Notes: a model not told the origin generated them from the sequence alone. Shown: positions 8,612 through 18,802, counted from the first letter of the stretch. The stretch: DNA of 64,000 bases from Thalassospira sp. HJ (GCF_000948415.1 NZ_JYII01000020.1:186001-250000); one strand, 5' to 3'. Program-made: numbers and translations.

Positions 8612-8636
8612 ATTCCGGGCGTCTTTACCCGGAAAA
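8612..8636 (-). terminator. possible weak terminator after the UbiH-family gene
   Basis: Stem TTCCGGG / CCCGGAA with an 8-base loop lies 9 bp past the stop codon. Only three T residues follow directly, with a longer T-run some 10 bases on. Confidence 0.4.
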
Positions 8637-8644
8637 TCAAAAGG

Positions 8645-9868
8645 TTAGAGTGACTTTCCCTGCATGAGCTTTGGCAACGTGCCCGCATAGCCCATGGCAT
8701 GAGACATGAAAGTCTTTTTAAGCGGTGGGATTTTTTCGACAATGGCGAGCCCAAGATCACGCGCCCAGCGGATCGGAGCAATGTCGTTCGAGAACAAACG
8801 AGTCGTAATATCGGTGACCGCCAGCATCACTGTATTATCAAAGCGGCGCCACTGTTCATACTCGGCCAGAACATCTGCACTACCAATATCCCGGCCAAGG
8901 CGACGGGCATTCACCAGAATTTCAGCGAGAACCGCGACGTCGCGGATCCCCATATTAAGGCCTTGGCCGGCAATCGGGTGCATACCATGTGCTGCGTCAC
9001 CAATCAGCGCCAGGCGATCCTGCGTGTAGTGATAGGCATGCTGCAGACCAAGCGGATAGCAGAAACGCGGGCCAATCACTTCAAGGTCACCCAAATAGCC
9101 GTCAAAGCGGCGATGCAATTCATCAAGGAAGGTTTGGTCGTCCAGATTGACCAGATAGTTGGCTTGCTCAGTCCCCTCGGTCCAGACGATAGAGCATCGG
9201 TTATCGGTCATCGGCAGGATGGCAAACGGACCGGCCGGCAGGAAGTGTTCGACCGCCAGACCATTGTGCGGAACCTTGTGCTTGACGGTACAAACAACCG
9301 CACTTTGCTTGTAGCTCCAGTTATAGGTTTTGATCCCGGCCCATTCACGCAGCATGGACTTGCGTCCTTCTGCACCGATGGCAAGGGGACCTCGGATGGA
9401 CTGACCGTCGGCGAGCGTTATGGTCATGCCACCCTGATCACGCGCAATGGTTTCAACCTTTGCCGGTGCAATCATTTTGACCAGATCGCTTTTTTCGATG
9501 GCACGATAGAGCGCACTGCGCGTCACAAGGTTTTCGACGATATAACCCAGCGGCTCATTACCAACGTCATGATGATCATAATGCAGGAAAAGCGGGCTTT
9601 GGCCGTCGGCAATCCGGATATCCAGAATCGGTTCTGCGCCATCCGCCATGTTGTCCCAGGCCCCAATGACCTCAAGCACCGACTTGGAAGCCGCCGCAAT
9701 CGCGCAGGTGCGACCATCATAATTGGCGGTCAAGATGGTTTTAGGATCTGCATAATCAATCACCACCGACTTGATACCACCATGGGCCAAAGCCAAGGCC
9801 ATTGAGGCGCCATTCAGTCCGCCCCCAAGAATGATGACATCGGTATGAAGTGCCTGCTGATCATGCAT
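8645..9868 (-). CDS. UbiH/UbiF/COQ6-family FAD-dependent hydroxylase (ubiquinone synthesis)
   Basis: A 407-residue flavoprotein monooxygenase. Residues 10-40 carry the dinucleotide fold VIILGGGLNGASMALAL. The second FAD motif is GDAAHGMHPIAGQGLNMGIRD (about residues 285-305), diagnostic for the ubiquinone hydroxylases. It acts on the polyprenyl-phenol ring at the inner membrane. UbiH, UbiF, UbiI, UbiL and UbiM cannot be separated by eye, so no symbol is given. The ATG at 9868 has AGGAAA upstream. It is transcribed alone on the minus strand, divergent from glnK. Confidence 0.9.
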   Translation of the reverse strand: MHDQQALHTDVIILGGGLNGASMALALAHGGIKSVVIDYADPKTILTANYDGRTCAIAAASKSVLEVIGAWDNMADGAEPILDIRIADGQSPLFLHYDHHDVGNEPLGYIVENLVTRSALYRAIEKSDLVKMIAPAKVETIARDQGGMTITLADGQSIRGPLAIGAEGRKSMLREWAGIKTYNWSYKQSAVVCTVKHKVPHNGLAVEHFLPAGPFAILPMTDNRCSIVWTEGTEQANYLVNLDDQTFLDELHRRFDGYLGDLEVIGPRFCYPLGLQHAYHYTQDRLALIGDAAHGMHPIAGQGLNMGIRDVAVLAEILVNARRLGRDIGSADVLAEYEQWRRFDNTVMLAVTDITTRLFSNDIAPIRWARDLGLAIVEKIPPLKKTFMSHAMGYAGTLPKLMQGKSL

Positions 9869-10213
9869 GTCGCAATTTCCTGTGTCGTTTGGCCTCGACC
9901 TGTGATGCCGGTTTACCGTGCAGATCGACATCCCGCGTTGACCTGACGCAATAGGGTGTCGTGAAAGCGTTGTTTGCACATCTTTACCCTGCCCGATACG
10001 CAGCCACAACCCGCACCGATCATCCGAAGGCCGTTATCAGGCCCGCCACAACCAAAACACTATTGAAAACGGGCTGAGCTAATCTGATCCGAAGTACGAT
10101 CACACCCAGAGAAGACATCACCCCTTGGTTGCGATACCGCGATATCGACCAAGATACGACCTACCACAGAGCCTTGAGCTGCAAGCGCTTTTCGATTCCG
10201 CAGCAGGTTGATT

Positions 10214-10233
10214 AAAAAATATGCATATTTTTT
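10214..10233. repeat. perfect 20-bp A/T-rich palindrome
   Basis: A perfect 20-bp self-complementary sequence: six A, TATGCATA, six T. It lies about 125-140 bp upstream of the glnK sigma-54 promoter. It may be an operator or a bent upstream site. Confidence 0.5.
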
Positions 10234-10354
10234 GAACAGCCACAGATTTTGTGCAGATTTTAATCCGGAGATGACAAAGAAAAGTTACAATCCTAGCAAG
10301 GAGATTCATAATTTTATCTAGAAAAAACAGATATTTATGAAATTAATTTTGAGT

Positions 10355-10371
10355 CTGGCACGATTCTTGGT
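10355..10371 (+). promoter_or_regulatory. sigma-54 (RpoN) promoter of glnK-amtB
   Basis: CTGGCACG-N4-TTGGT matches the -24/-12 consensus TTGGCACG-N4-TTGCW except for the first base and the C of the -12 element. The GG pair and spacing are exact. Transcription would start near 10382, about 62 bases before the glnK ATG. Confidence 0.8.
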
Positions 10372-10398
10372 TTGGAACGGGGGACTGCGAAATCGTGA

Positions 10399-10782
<384 letters not shown>

Positions 10783-10805
10783 GTCCAGAGACAAGGGGAG
10801 ACATT

Positions 10806-12134
10806 ATGACTATTTCCATGAAGAAAACCGGCCTTGCTGCTGCGGCAGCTACCGCCCTTCTGGCAATCGCTTCTCCGGCTTTTGCACAGGACGCAGGCGT
10901 TCCGGCTGAAACACAGTTTATTCTCAACAGCTTCAGCTTCCTGTTCAGTGGCGCAATCGTCATGTTCATGGCTGCTGGCTTTGCGATGCTTGAAAGCGGC
11001 CTGGTTCGTACCAAAAACGTAACCACCATCCTGCTGAAAAACATCTCGCTCTTCGCAATTGCGGGCATCATGTACTACCTCATCGGTTACAACCTGATGT
11101 ACATGGATGTATCTGGCTGGATTGGCTCGCTGAGCCTGTGGAGCGCAGATGACTCCGCTGCACTTGCTGGCGATTTCTCTGGCGGTTATTCCGCAACGTC
11201 CGACTGGTTCTTCCAGATGGTCTTCGTTGCGACCGCAGCTTCGATCGTTTCCGGTACTGTTGCCGAGCGCATCAAACTGTGGCCGTTCCTGATCTTCGTC
11301 GTTGTTCTGACTGGCGTTCTGTATCCGATCACCGGTGCATGGACCTGGGGCGGCGGCTGGCTCGCAGAAATGGGCTTCTCTGACTTTGCCGGTTCCACCA
11401 TTGTTCACTCCGTCGGCGGCTGGGCTGCTCTGACCGGTGCGATCATCCTTGGCGCACGTAAAGGCAAATTCGGCGCAGACGGTTCCGTTCACCCGATGCC
11501 GGGTTCCAACCTTCCGCTTGCAACGCTTGGTACCTTCATCCTGTGGCTCGGCTGGTTCGGCTTCAACGGTGGTTCCCAGCTTGCTATGGGCACCGGCGCT
11601 GACGTAATCGCGATTGCCAACATCTATGGCAACACCACGATGGCTGCTGCTGGTGGCGTAGTTGCCGCAATGCTCCTGACCCAGATCCTTTACAAAAAGG
11701 TCGACCTTACCATGGCACTTAACGGTGCATTGGCTGGTCTGGTCTCGATCACGGCTGCTCCGGACACCCCGACCATTGGTTCGGCGATCATCATCGGTGC
11801 AATCGGTGGTCTTCTGGTTGTCATCGCGGTTCCGCTGCTCGACAAACTGAAAATCGACGATGTTGTCGGTGCTGTTTCGGTTCACCTTGTTGCTGGTATC
11901 TGGGGCACGCTTGCTGTTCCGTTCACCAATGACGGTGCTTCCTTCGGTACGCAGATCACCGGTATCGTTGCAATGGGTGCCTTCACCATCGTTGCTTCGT
12001 CGATCGTTTGGCTGGCTCTGAAGTTCACTGTTGGTATTCGCCTCTCCGAGGAAGAAGAAGCCAACGGCGCAGATGCTACCGAGCTTGGCATGGAAGCCTA
12101 TCCGGAATTCGGTAAGGGTTCCCAGCGCTTCTAA
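10806..12134 (+). CDS. amtB: ammonium transporter AmtB
   Basis: A 442-residue Amt/Rh channel. A Sec-type signal peptide (residues 6-27, likely cut after PAFA) is followed by eleven membrane helices. The twin pore histidines are His201 (FAGSTIVHSVGG) and His360 (VGAVSVHLVAGIWG). The family signature GFAMLESGLVRTKN (58-71) is intact. The C-terminal cytoplasmic tail, which GlnK contacts, has KFTVGIRLSEEEE and ends with the usual G-x-E-AYPE. The ATG at 10806 follows AAGGGGAG. It is co-transcribed with glnK and closed by a strong terminator. Confidence 0.96.
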   Translation: MTISMKKTGLAAAAATALLAIASPAFAQDAGVPAETQFILNSFSFLFSGAIVMFMAAGFAMLESGLVRTKNVTTILLKNISLFAIAGIMYYLIGYNLMYMDVSGWIGSLSLWSADDSAALAGDFSGGYSATSDWFFQMVFVATAASIVSGTVAERIKLWPFLIFVVVLTGVLYPITGAWTWGGGWLAEMGFSDFAGSTIVHSVGGWAALTGAIILGARKGKFGADGSVHPMPGSNLPLATLGTFILWLGWFGFNGGSQLAMGTGADVIAIANIYGNTTMAAAGGVVAAMLLTQILYKKVDLTMALNGALAGLVSITAAPDTPTIGSAIIIGAIGGLLVVIAVPLLDKLKIDDVVGAVSVHLVAGIWGTLAVPFTNDGASFGTQITGIVAMGAFTIVASSIVWLALKFTVGIRLSEEEEANGADATELGMEAYPEFGKGSQRF

Positions 12135-12187
12135 GCGAGACTTTCTGACGGATCCCATGTTCGCATGGTACCCGATCCATCAGATCA

Positions 12188-12223
12188 AAGGCCCGTCCGG
12201 GGAAACCCGGGCGGGCTTTTCTT
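12188..12223 (+). terminator. rho-independent terminator after amtB
   Basis: An 11-bp GC-rich stem (one T-G pair) closes on a GAAA loop and is followed by TTTTCTT, 54 bp past the amtB stop. Confidence 0.9.
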
Positions 12224-12400
12224 ATGGCTGATTTCAAAGCTTGCACAGATAACAGGCAAGCTTCTCATCCGCAGTATGAAGCCGATTTAACGCCGCTCTT
12301 AAATGTTTCTTTGCACTTTTGGCATAGGGGTAAAGTCAGGGGATTTTACCCATCTTCTGAATAATTGGCCCGCTAAACGCGGACCACAGACCATGCTGGA

Positions 12401-13603
12401 ATGACGACAAACATGTTTAACGCGCGCCTGGATCAATTGCCTGCCTATCCGTTTCCGCGATTGGCAACCCTGCTGGACGGTATCGAACCCGGCCAGCAGC
12501 CGCTCGTCATGTCGATCGGCGAACCCCAGCATGAACCGCCCGCCATAATCACCGAGGCGATGGTCAAATATGCCAGCCTCTGGCACAAATACCCGCCCGG
12601 TGCCGGCACACCCGAACTGCGCGAGGCCATCAAGAACTGGCTCGATCGCCGCTATAACCTGCCCAAAGACATGATTGATCGCGATGATCACGTCCTGCCG
12701 GTCGCAGGCACGCGCGAAGCGCTTTATCTGATCGCAACCACCGTCATTCCACAGGATCAGCCAGGACCGAAACCAAAGGTCTTGCTGCCCAACCCGTTTT
12801 ATCAGGTCTATTGCGGGGCGGCGGTTCTCAATGATGCCGAAATGGTGCCGCTTGCTGCGGGTCCGGAAAATGGCTTCCTGCCCGATCTTGATCAGATTGC
12901 CCCCAAGGATCTTGATGCCTGCGCACTGTTCTTCCTGTGCTCGCCGGCCAATCCGCAAGGGGCGATTGCATCGCGGGACTATCTTGAACAGATCATTGCC
13001 CTGGCGCGCAAACATGACTTCGTGCTGGCGATGGATGAATGCTACGCCAATATCTATGATCGCACTGCACCGACCGGGGCGCTTGAGATCTGTGCGGCCC
13101 AAGGCGGCAAGATGGACAACATCCTTGTGTTCCACAGCCTGTCGAAACGTTCCAGCGCGCCGGGCCTGAGATCGGGCTTCGTTGCCGGTGATGAAAAAAT
13201 CATCAAACGCTTCACGGCACTTCGCAGCTATTGCTCCGCCACCATTCCGATGCCGGTTATGGCGGCCTCCACAGCGCTTTGGAACGATGATGCCCATGCC
13301 GAAGCCAATCGCGACATCTATCGCGCCAAAATCGATATTGCCGAGGAAGTCTTTGGCAACCGGTTCGGCTTTTATCGCCCGCCGGGTGGATTTTTCCTGT
13401 GGCTTGATGTCGGCGATGACGAAGCCGCCACGCAGAAGATCTGGAAGGAAACCGGGGTCAAGGTCATCCCGGGCAGCTATCTGTCGATGACCGATGCCAA
13501 GGGCAACAATCCGGGCAAACAATTCATCCGCATTGCCCTTGTCCATGATCTTGAAACCACGCGGGAAGGACTGACCCGCATCGCGAAAGCGCTGGAAAGC
13601 TAA
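12401..13603 (+). CDS. class I/II PLP-dependent aminotransferase (probable succinyldiaminopimelate transaminase)
   Basis: A 400-residue fold-type I aminotransferase. The PLP lysine is Lys249 in FHSLSKRSSAPGLRSGF. The aspartate that contacts the pyridine nitrogen is Asp212 (MDECYANIYD), and SPANPQGA (181-188) and YPPGAGTPELREAI complete the family motifs. The serine-rich segment after the lysine resembles DapC-type enzymes that transaminate N-succinyl-2-amino-6-oxopimelate in lysine and wall synthesis, which is my best guess. No other lysine gene is nearby, so substrate stays open. The ATG at 12401 directly follows TGGA. It lies 54 bp before ftsK on the same strand. Confidence 0.85.
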   Translation: MTTNMFNARLDQLPAYPFPRLATLLDGIEPGQQPLVMSIGEPQHEPPAIITEAMVKYASLWHKYPPGAGTPELREAIKNWLDRRYNLPKDMIDRDDHVLPVAGTREALYLIATTVIPQDQPGPKPKVLLPNPFYQVYCGAAVLNDAEMVPLAAGPENGFLPDLDQIAPKDLDACALFFLCSPANPQGAIASRDYLEQIIALARKHDFVLAMDECYANIYDRTAPTGALEICAAQGGKMDNILVFHSLSKRSSAPGLRSGFVAGDEKIIKRFTALRSYCSATIPMPVMAASTALWNDDAHAEANRDIYRAKIDIAEEVFGNRFGFYRPPGGFFLWLDVGDDEAATQKIWKETGVKVIPGSYLSMTDAKGNNPGKQFIRIALVHDLETTREGLTRIAKALES

Positions 13604-13657
13604 AACCGGCACCTCGCCCCAGCAGTACAGCAGGACTTAACCAGAACGGATACCCAG

Positions 13658-16108
13658 ATGAGCAGCCAGTCAAACACTCTTGGAACCGCTTTCATGCCCG
13701 GCAGTCTCGTGACACTGCTCAAGCGCAGTGGTTTGCGGTTTTGCGGCCTTGGGCTGGTATTGCTGGCCATGGCGCTGTTCGTCATGTTGATCGGCTTCCA
13801 TCCGGGCGACCCGTCCTTTAACCATGCCACCGACCGCACGACGGTGTTTAATCCGCTGGGCATTGTTGGTGCATATGGCGCGGATGTAATGCTGCGTACC
13901 CTCGGTTTGGCGTCCGCCCTGATCACGGTTTTGCTGGTTGGTTGGGGCTTGCGCCTGATTGCGGTGAAACCGTTCCGCTGGATGTGGGTGCGCTTTCTTG
14001 TTCTGCCGCTGGCATTGCTGCTGGTGGCGACCTCGGCCGCGGCCATTCAGCCGGGCATGCATTGGCCGCTCACCGTCGGGTTGGGCGGTTTTGCCGGTGA
14101 TTTGCTGCTTGGTAAGCTTCAGGCCGGTTTTGCCATGATTGGCGTTCCCGGTGCACGGGCCCTGATTGCGCTGGCATCCATGGTGCTTGGTCTGGCACTG
14201 ACGATCTTTTGCATGGCCTATTCCCTGTCGGAATGGGAACGCTTGGGAACAGCACTTTCCTTTGCTGGCGGTAAGGTGATCTCGGGCATTCGCGCCATTA
14301 TCCCGACCGGCAGCAATGACGAACCGATTGCCAAACGCGCCCCCGGCTCGCGCCAGGAACCGTCGATGGACAAGGGCAAATCGAAACTTGGCACGGCAAT
14401 TTCGACCCGCAAATCCGAACCGACGACCACCGCCGATGACGATGACGGATTTGACGATGATGACGGCGATCACGAACCGCCGGTACATATCGTTGCCGCC
14501 CCGGCAGCCAAGCTGCAACCAAGCCAGAAGGCTGCAGCCCAGCGTCAAGCATCGTTTGATCTGGGATCTGAAGAATACCGCTTCCCGCCGCTTGATCTGT
14601 TGCAGGAAGCCGATCCGGCCGATGCCAACCCGATTGATCAGGAAGCACTGGCGCAAAATGCCCGCCTGCTTGAAACCGTGCTTCAGGACTTTGGTGTTAA
14701 GGGCGAGATCGTCCAGGTCCGTCCGGGTCCGGTTGTGACGCTTTATGAGCTGGAACCGGCTGCGGGTGTGAAATCATCGCGCGTCATTGGCCTTGCCGAT
14801 GATATAGCGCGCTCCATGAGTGCGATTGCCGCCCGTGTTGCCGTGGTGCCGGGGCGCAACGTTATCGGGATCGAGCTTCCCAATGTGCGGCGTGAAACCG
14901 TGCATCTGCATGAAATTCTGGCATCCAGCGATTTTGAAAAGAATAGCGGCAAGCTCAATATGAGCCTGGGCAAGGATATCGGCGGCACCCCGGTGATTGC
15001 CGACCTTGCGAAAATGCCGCACTTGCTGATTGCCGGTACCACCGGTTCGGGTAAGTCGGTCGGTGTGAATGCGATGATCCTGTCATTGCTGTATCGAATG
15101 AAGCCCGAAGAATGCCGCTTCATCATGATCGACCCCAAGATGCTTGAACTGTCGATCTATGATGGTATCCCGCACCTGCTGACCCCGGTTGTCACCGACC
15201 CGCACAAGGCTGTTGTCGCCCTGAAATGGGCCGTGCGCGAGATGGAAGACCGGTATCGCGCCATGAGCCAGGTCGGCGTACGTAACATTGCGGGCTATAA
15301 CAAACGCATCAAGGAAGCCGCCGCCAAGGGCGAACAATTGACCCGACGCGTTCAGACCGGATTTGATCCGGAAACCGGCAAACCGATCTTTGAAGATCAG
15401 GAACTGCCGATGGAGCCGCTGCCGTTTATCGTCATCATCGTTGACGAAATGGCCGACCTGATGCTGGTTGCAGGTAAGGATGTGGAGGCCTCGATCCAGC
15501 GTCTGGCACAGATGGCGCGTGCAGCCGGCCTACACCTGATCATGGCGACCCAGCGTCCGTCGGTCGACGTTATTACCGGTACGATCAAGGCCAACTTCCC
15601 GACACGTATTTCCTATTCCGTGACCTCGAAAATCGATTCTCGCACCATTCTGGGTGAAATGGGTGCTGAGCAGCTTCTCGGTCAGGGGGACATGCTTTAC
15701 ATGGGTCAGGGTGGCCGTTTGCAACGTGTCCACGGCCCGTTTGTTTCGGACGAGGAAGTCGAAAGCATCGTCAAGCATCTGCGTGATCAGGGCGACCCGG
15801 CCTATCTTGAAACCGTTACCGAAGAACCCGAAGAAGATCCGGTTGCGGCCTATATGGGCGGCGGCAATGCCGGTGCTGGCGGCGGTGCAGGATCCGATGA
15901 TGATCTTTACAATCAGGCGGTCGGTATTGTTCTACGTGAGAAAAAGGCATCGACCAGCTTCATCCAGCGCAAACTATCAATCGGTTACAACCGCGCAGCC
16001 CGCATCATCGAACAGATGGAAGAAAACGGCGTCGTTTCAGCCGCCAACCATGTCGGCAAGCGTGAAGTCCTGATGGAAAACATGGATGGTACGCCCTACG
16101 AGTACTGA
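13658..16108 (+). CDS. ftsK: DNA translocase FtsK/SpoIIIE
   Basis: An 816-residue septal DNA pump. Four or five membrane helices lie in residues 20-195, then an acidic, low-complexity linker (about 215-300). The alpha/beta motor follows, with Walker A GTTGSGKS at 460-467 and Walker B IIVDEMADLM. The C-terminal gamma winged helix (about residues 745-810, STSFIQRKLSIGYNRAAR) reads KOPS-type polar sequences. It coordinates chromosome segregation and dimer resolution with division. The linker is short compared with E. coli FtsK (over 1300 residues). The ATG at 13658 has no strong ribosome site. Confidence 0.95.
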   Translation: MSSQSNTLGTAFMPGSLVTLLKRSGLRFCGLGLVLLAMALFVMLIGFHPGDPSFNHATDRTTVFNPLGIVGAYGADVMLRTLGLASALITVLLVGWGLRLIAVKPFRWMWVRFLVLPLALLLVATSAAAIQPGMHWPLTVGLGGFAGDLLLGKLQAGFAMIGVPGARALIALASMVLGLALTIFCMAYSLSEWERLGTALSFAGGKVISGIRAIIPTGSNDEPIAKRAPGSRQEPSMDKGKSKLGTAISTRKSEPTTTADDDDGFDDDDGDHEPPVHIVAAPAAKLQPSQKAAAQRQASFDLGSEEYRFPPLDLLQEADPADANPIDQEALAQNARLLETVLQDFGVKGEIVQVRPGPVVTLYELEPAAGVKSSRVIGLADDIARSMSAIAARVAVVPGRNVIGIELPNVRRETVHLHEILASSDFEKNSGKLNMSLGKDIGGTPVIADLAKMPHLLIAGTTGSGKSVGVNAMILSLLYRMKPEECRFIMIDPKMLELSIYDGIPHLLTPVVTDPHKAVVALKWAVREMEDRYRAMSQVGVRNIAGYNKRIKEAAAKGEQLTRRVQTGFDPETGKPIFEDQELPMEPLPFIVIIVDEMADLMLVAGKDVEASIQRLAQMARAAGLHLIMATQRPSVDVITGTIKANFPTRISYSVTSKIDSRTILGEMGAEQLLGQGDMLYMGQGGRLQRVHGPFVSDEEVESIVKHLRDQGDPAYLETVTEEPEEDPVAAYMGGGNAGAGGGAGSDDDLYNQAVGIVLREKKASTSFIQRKLSIGYNRAARIIEQMEENGVVSAANHVGKREVLMENMDGTPYEY

Positions 16109-16152
16109 TCGTTCGCCGACCTGATCGGCAGAGCATCATTCCACGGATATAT

Positions 16153-16183
16153 AAAGGCGGGTCACGATGGTGGCCCGCCTTTT
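16153..16183 (+). terminator. rho-independent terminator after ftsK
   Basis: A 10-bp stem (GGCGGGTCAC / GTGGCCCGCC) with a GATG loop is followed by TTTTG, 45 bp past the stop. Confidence 0.88.
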
Positions 16184-16292
16184 GTCATCAAAGGTAGAAA
16201 ATGAAATTGTTTGGCTGTCGACTCGAACCGCTAGGTGAAAATTGGTTTGCTTGTCGCGCGGACAGGATCATTTACCCGGGGTTGAAATTCGG

Positions 16293-16310
16293 CTAGCCCG
16301 TCCGGGCTAG
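16293..16310. repeat. compact GC-rich inverted repeat
   Basis: Perfect 8-base arms CTAGCCCG/CGGGCTAG with a 2-base centre, in a non-coding gap. There is no T-run on either side. It could be an operator for a dimeric regulator. Confidence 0.45.
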
Positions 16311-16439
16311 GTCTGAATTCCCCAGCGAGATACGCACCTTGCGTTCTTTTTAACATTTACAACTAAATCAAAAGAACATAATTTACCCGATTACAATATA
16401 TAGATGGCTTATTTTCATACACTTAGCGTGTTTTTCTTC

Positions 16440-16455
16440 AGTGATTTAATTCACA
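16440..16455. promoter_or_regulatory. CRP/FNR-family operator-like site upstream of the chemoreceptor gene
   Basis: AGTGA-TTTAAT-TCACA differs from the CRP consensus TGTGA-N6-TCACA at one base. It is centred about 33 bp before a TATAGC -10-like hexamer, close to class II activator spacing. Confidence 0.45.
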
Positions 16456-16558
16456 TCAATGTATGATTCTCAGAGTTCACTATAGCCACACTTGATCTGC
16501 TTTTTCTTCGATCAATCGGTCCACATACACTCATCATACATTCGGGTTAGGTCCTACA

Positions 16559-18244
16559 ATGAGGCTCTCTGATTTTTCATTCGCGTGGAAGTTGCGCGGC
16601 GTAATGGTTCTGGTGGCAATCGCGCTGGCGGCGTCTTCCATTCTGAACTTGTACTCCCTTTACGAAACCATGGTCGAAGATCGCAAGATCACCCTGCGCT
16701 ATGTCGTGGATCAGTCAACGAGCATCGTTCAGGATTATGCCAAGCGCGCCAAGGCCGGCGACATGAGCGAGGCCGAGGCAAAGGAAACCGCCCTTGCCAC
16801 ACTTGCGAACCAGCGATTTGACAACAACAACTATGTCTTTGTCATGGAACGCGACGGCACGATGGCAATGCATCCGCTGGCCCCCAATCTGGTGGGTAAA
16901 AGTGCCGGGTCCATCAAGGATCCGACCGGCGCAACCCCGATTGCGGATCTGAGCGCCGTAGCCGTTAAGTCTGGCGAAGGTTTTGTTTCCTATGTCTGGC
17001 CGCACCCAAGCACGAACAATGATGAGCCGAAACTGGCCTATGCCAAACTGGTAAAGGGTTGGGATCTGGTCGTTGCCGCAGGCATTTATACCGATGATGT
17101 TGATGCTGCTTTCTGGAATGTCGCAACCCTCGATATTATCGCCCTTGTGGTCATCATGGCGGTGATTGGCGGGCTCGCCTTTGCGATCGAACGCAGCACA
17201 ACCGCCCCGATGCGCGGCATTACCGAGGCGCTGTCGCGGCTTGCCGAAGGGGATACTTCAGTCAGCAGTGACGCTGCAGATCGCAAAGACGAAATCGGTG
17301 ATCTGGCCCGCGCGCTTGAAGTCTTCCGGGAGAACCGCGAAAAGGCCGATCGCCTGCAAAAGGAACAGGAAGCCGCAAACGAAGCCCAGCTCGCGCGCGC
17401 CAAACAGGTTGCTGCCCGCATTGCCCAGTTCGAACAGGATGTCGAAAGCGATCTGACCGTGGTCAATGCCGCGGTTGATCAACTGCGTGGCACGGCGACC
17501 GGCATGGCAGCCCAGTCTGATCAAACATCAAGTCAGGCCGCAAATGTTGCGGCTGCCACCGAACAGGCCGCAACCAACGTTGAAACAGTGGCGTCCGCTG
17601 CCGAACAGCTGGCCGCCGCAATTGACGAAATCACCGCACAGGTCAGCCGTTCATCGGATATTGCACAATCGGGTGCCGATGAGGCGGATGACGCCAGCTC
17701 GATCTTTGCCGAACTGGCAAATGCATCAGACAAGATTGGCGAAGTGGTTGAGCTCATCCAATCAATTGCCGAACAGACCAACCTTCTGGCCCTGAATGCG
17801 ACGATCGAGGCCGCGCGTGCGGGTGAAGCCGGCAAAGGCTTTGCCGTTGTCGCAGCCGAGGTCAAAAACCTTGCCAATCAGACCACGCGCGCGACCGAAG
17901 ACATCGCCGGACAGATCGAAGGCATTCAGAACAGCACCCAGGGTGCCCTTGGCGCGATCGAGCATCTGTCTTCGCGCATGAAGGAACTGAATGAGGTTGC
18001 CGGTGGCATCGCCGCAGCCGTGAGCGAACAGGACGCCGCAACCGGTGAAATCGCGCGTAACGTCGCCGAGGCCGCTGCAGGTACCAAGGAAGTTGCGCAT
18101 AACGTGGTTGGCCTTCGGGAATCTGCCGAGGAAGAACGTCAGGCATCCGGTGAGGTGCTTAGCGCATCAAACAGCCTGTCGGACAAATCACAGGCCCTTC
18201 TGTGGCAGATCAAGCGTTTCCTTGAAGACATCCGGGCCGCCTGA
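16559..18244 (+). CDS. methyl-accepting chemotaxis protein with single-Cache sensor
   Basis: A 561-residue transmembrane chemoreceptor. TM1 (about 13-32) and TM2 (about 190-210) flank a periplasmic sCache_2 domain, recognised by [15 protein letters not shown] and [25 protein letters not shown] segment (about 211-265) leads to the signalling coiled coil, whose hairpin tip contains the family's most conserved stretch, [18 protein letters not shown]. It controls CheA and so flagellar motility. Its ligand is unknown; sCache_2 domains often bind small carboxylates. It is a single gene between two terminators, possibly under CRP-family control. Confidence 0.95.
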   Translation: MRLSDFSFAWKLRGVMVLVAIALAASSILNLYSLYETMVEDRKITLRYVVDQSTSIVQDYAKRAKAGDMSEAEAKETALATLANQRFDNNNYVFVMERDGTMAMHPLAPNLVGKSAGSIKDPTGATPIADLSAVAVKSGEGFVSYVWPHPSTNNDEPKLAYAKLVKGWDLVVAAGIYTDDVDAAFWNVATLDIIALVVIMAVIGGLAFAIERSTTAPMRGITEALSRLAEGDTSVSSDAADRKDEIGDLARALEVFRENREKADRLQKEQEAANEAQLARAKQVAARIAQFEQDVESDLTVVNAAVDQLRGTATGMAAQSDQTSSQAANVAAATEQAATNVETVASAAEQLAAAIDEITAQVSRSSDIAQSGADEADDASSIFAELANASDKIGEVVELIQSIAEQTNLLALNATIEAARAGEAGKGFAVVAAEVKNLANQTTRATEDIAGQIEGIQNSTQGALGAIEHLSSRMKELNEVAGGIAAAVSEQDAATGEIARNVAEAAAGTKEVAHNVVGLRESAEEERQASGEVLSASNSLSDKSQALLWQIKRFLEDIRAA

Positions 18245-18263
18245 TTTCAAAGGCAGCGCACAG

Positions 18264-18297
18264 AAAAAAGGCGGCCTGAAATTCAGCCCGCCTTTTT
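18264..18297. terminator. bidirectional terminator between chemoreceptor gene and trxA
   Basis: A-run, stem AGGCGG-C-CTGAA / TTCAG-C-CCGCCT, T-run. It is placed between two convergent genes and works in both directions. Confidence 0.87.
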
Positions 18298-18318
18298 AAA
18301 TTCATGATCCGATAAAGA

Positions 18319-18639
18319 TCAGATCGACTGGTTGATCCAGTCGACAAGGGCACTTTTCGGCAGTGCGCCGACTTTCATCGCCGCGACTTCACCGCCCTTG
18401 AAGATCATCAGGGTCGGAATGCCACGAACACCGTATTTCGCCGGGGTGTTCGGGTTTTCGTCGATATTCACCTTGGCGATCTTGAGCTTGCCGCCCAGTT
18501 CACCAGCGATTTCATCGAGATATGGGGCAATCTGTTTGCACGGACCGCACCACTCAGCCCAGAAATCGACCAGAACCGGGTCGTTGGAACCCAGAACGTC
18601 GGTATCGAACGAACCGTCGGAAACTTTAATCGTGGTCAT
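18319..18639 (-). CDS. trxA: thioredoxin
   Basis: A 106-residue thioredoxin with the redox site WCGPCK (Cys31, Cys34), the cis-proline loop [13 protein letters not shown] and the usual length. It is the general cytoplasmic disulfide reductant for ribonucleotide reductase and others. It lies 163 bp downstream of addA on the same strand. This addAB-trxA neighbourhood is common in alphaproteobacteria, so it may be partly co-transcribed, though the gap leaves room for its own promoter. Confidence 0.95.
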   Translation of the reverse strand: MTTIKVSDGSFDTDVLGSNDPVLVDFWAEWCGPCKQIAPYLDEIAGELGGKLKIAKVNIDENPNTPAKYGVRGIPTLMIFKGGEVAAMKVGALPKSALVDWINQSI

Positions 18640-18802
18640 ACTTTCAGATCCTAGTTGTTACGAGGCAAGGCGGGCGAACCCGCGAACCTCGATCCGCTTT
18701 ATGAGGCCAAGGTAGGCAGCACGGATGCAAACGTCAAGCGCATTGGGACCCCACGCATGATCACAGCCGCGCGAAGTCAGGCATCACGCAGAGTCGATAA
18801 CG

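Larger units (their letters stand above)
16109..16558. other. 450-bp intergenic region (ftsK to chemoreceptor)
   Basis: No gene is seen. It holds the ftsK terminator at 16153-16183, a compact GC-rich inverted repeat at 16293-16310 and an AT-rich promoter zone with a CRP-like site at 16440-16455. A TATAGC at 16481 could be the -10 element of the chemoreceptor gene. Confidence 0.6.

Noticed and set aside
16340-16420. Sigma-28 flagellar promoter for the chemoreceptor gene
   Set aside because: A TAAA and a CCCGATTA are present, but the spacing is about three bases too long and the -10 differs from GCCGATAA.
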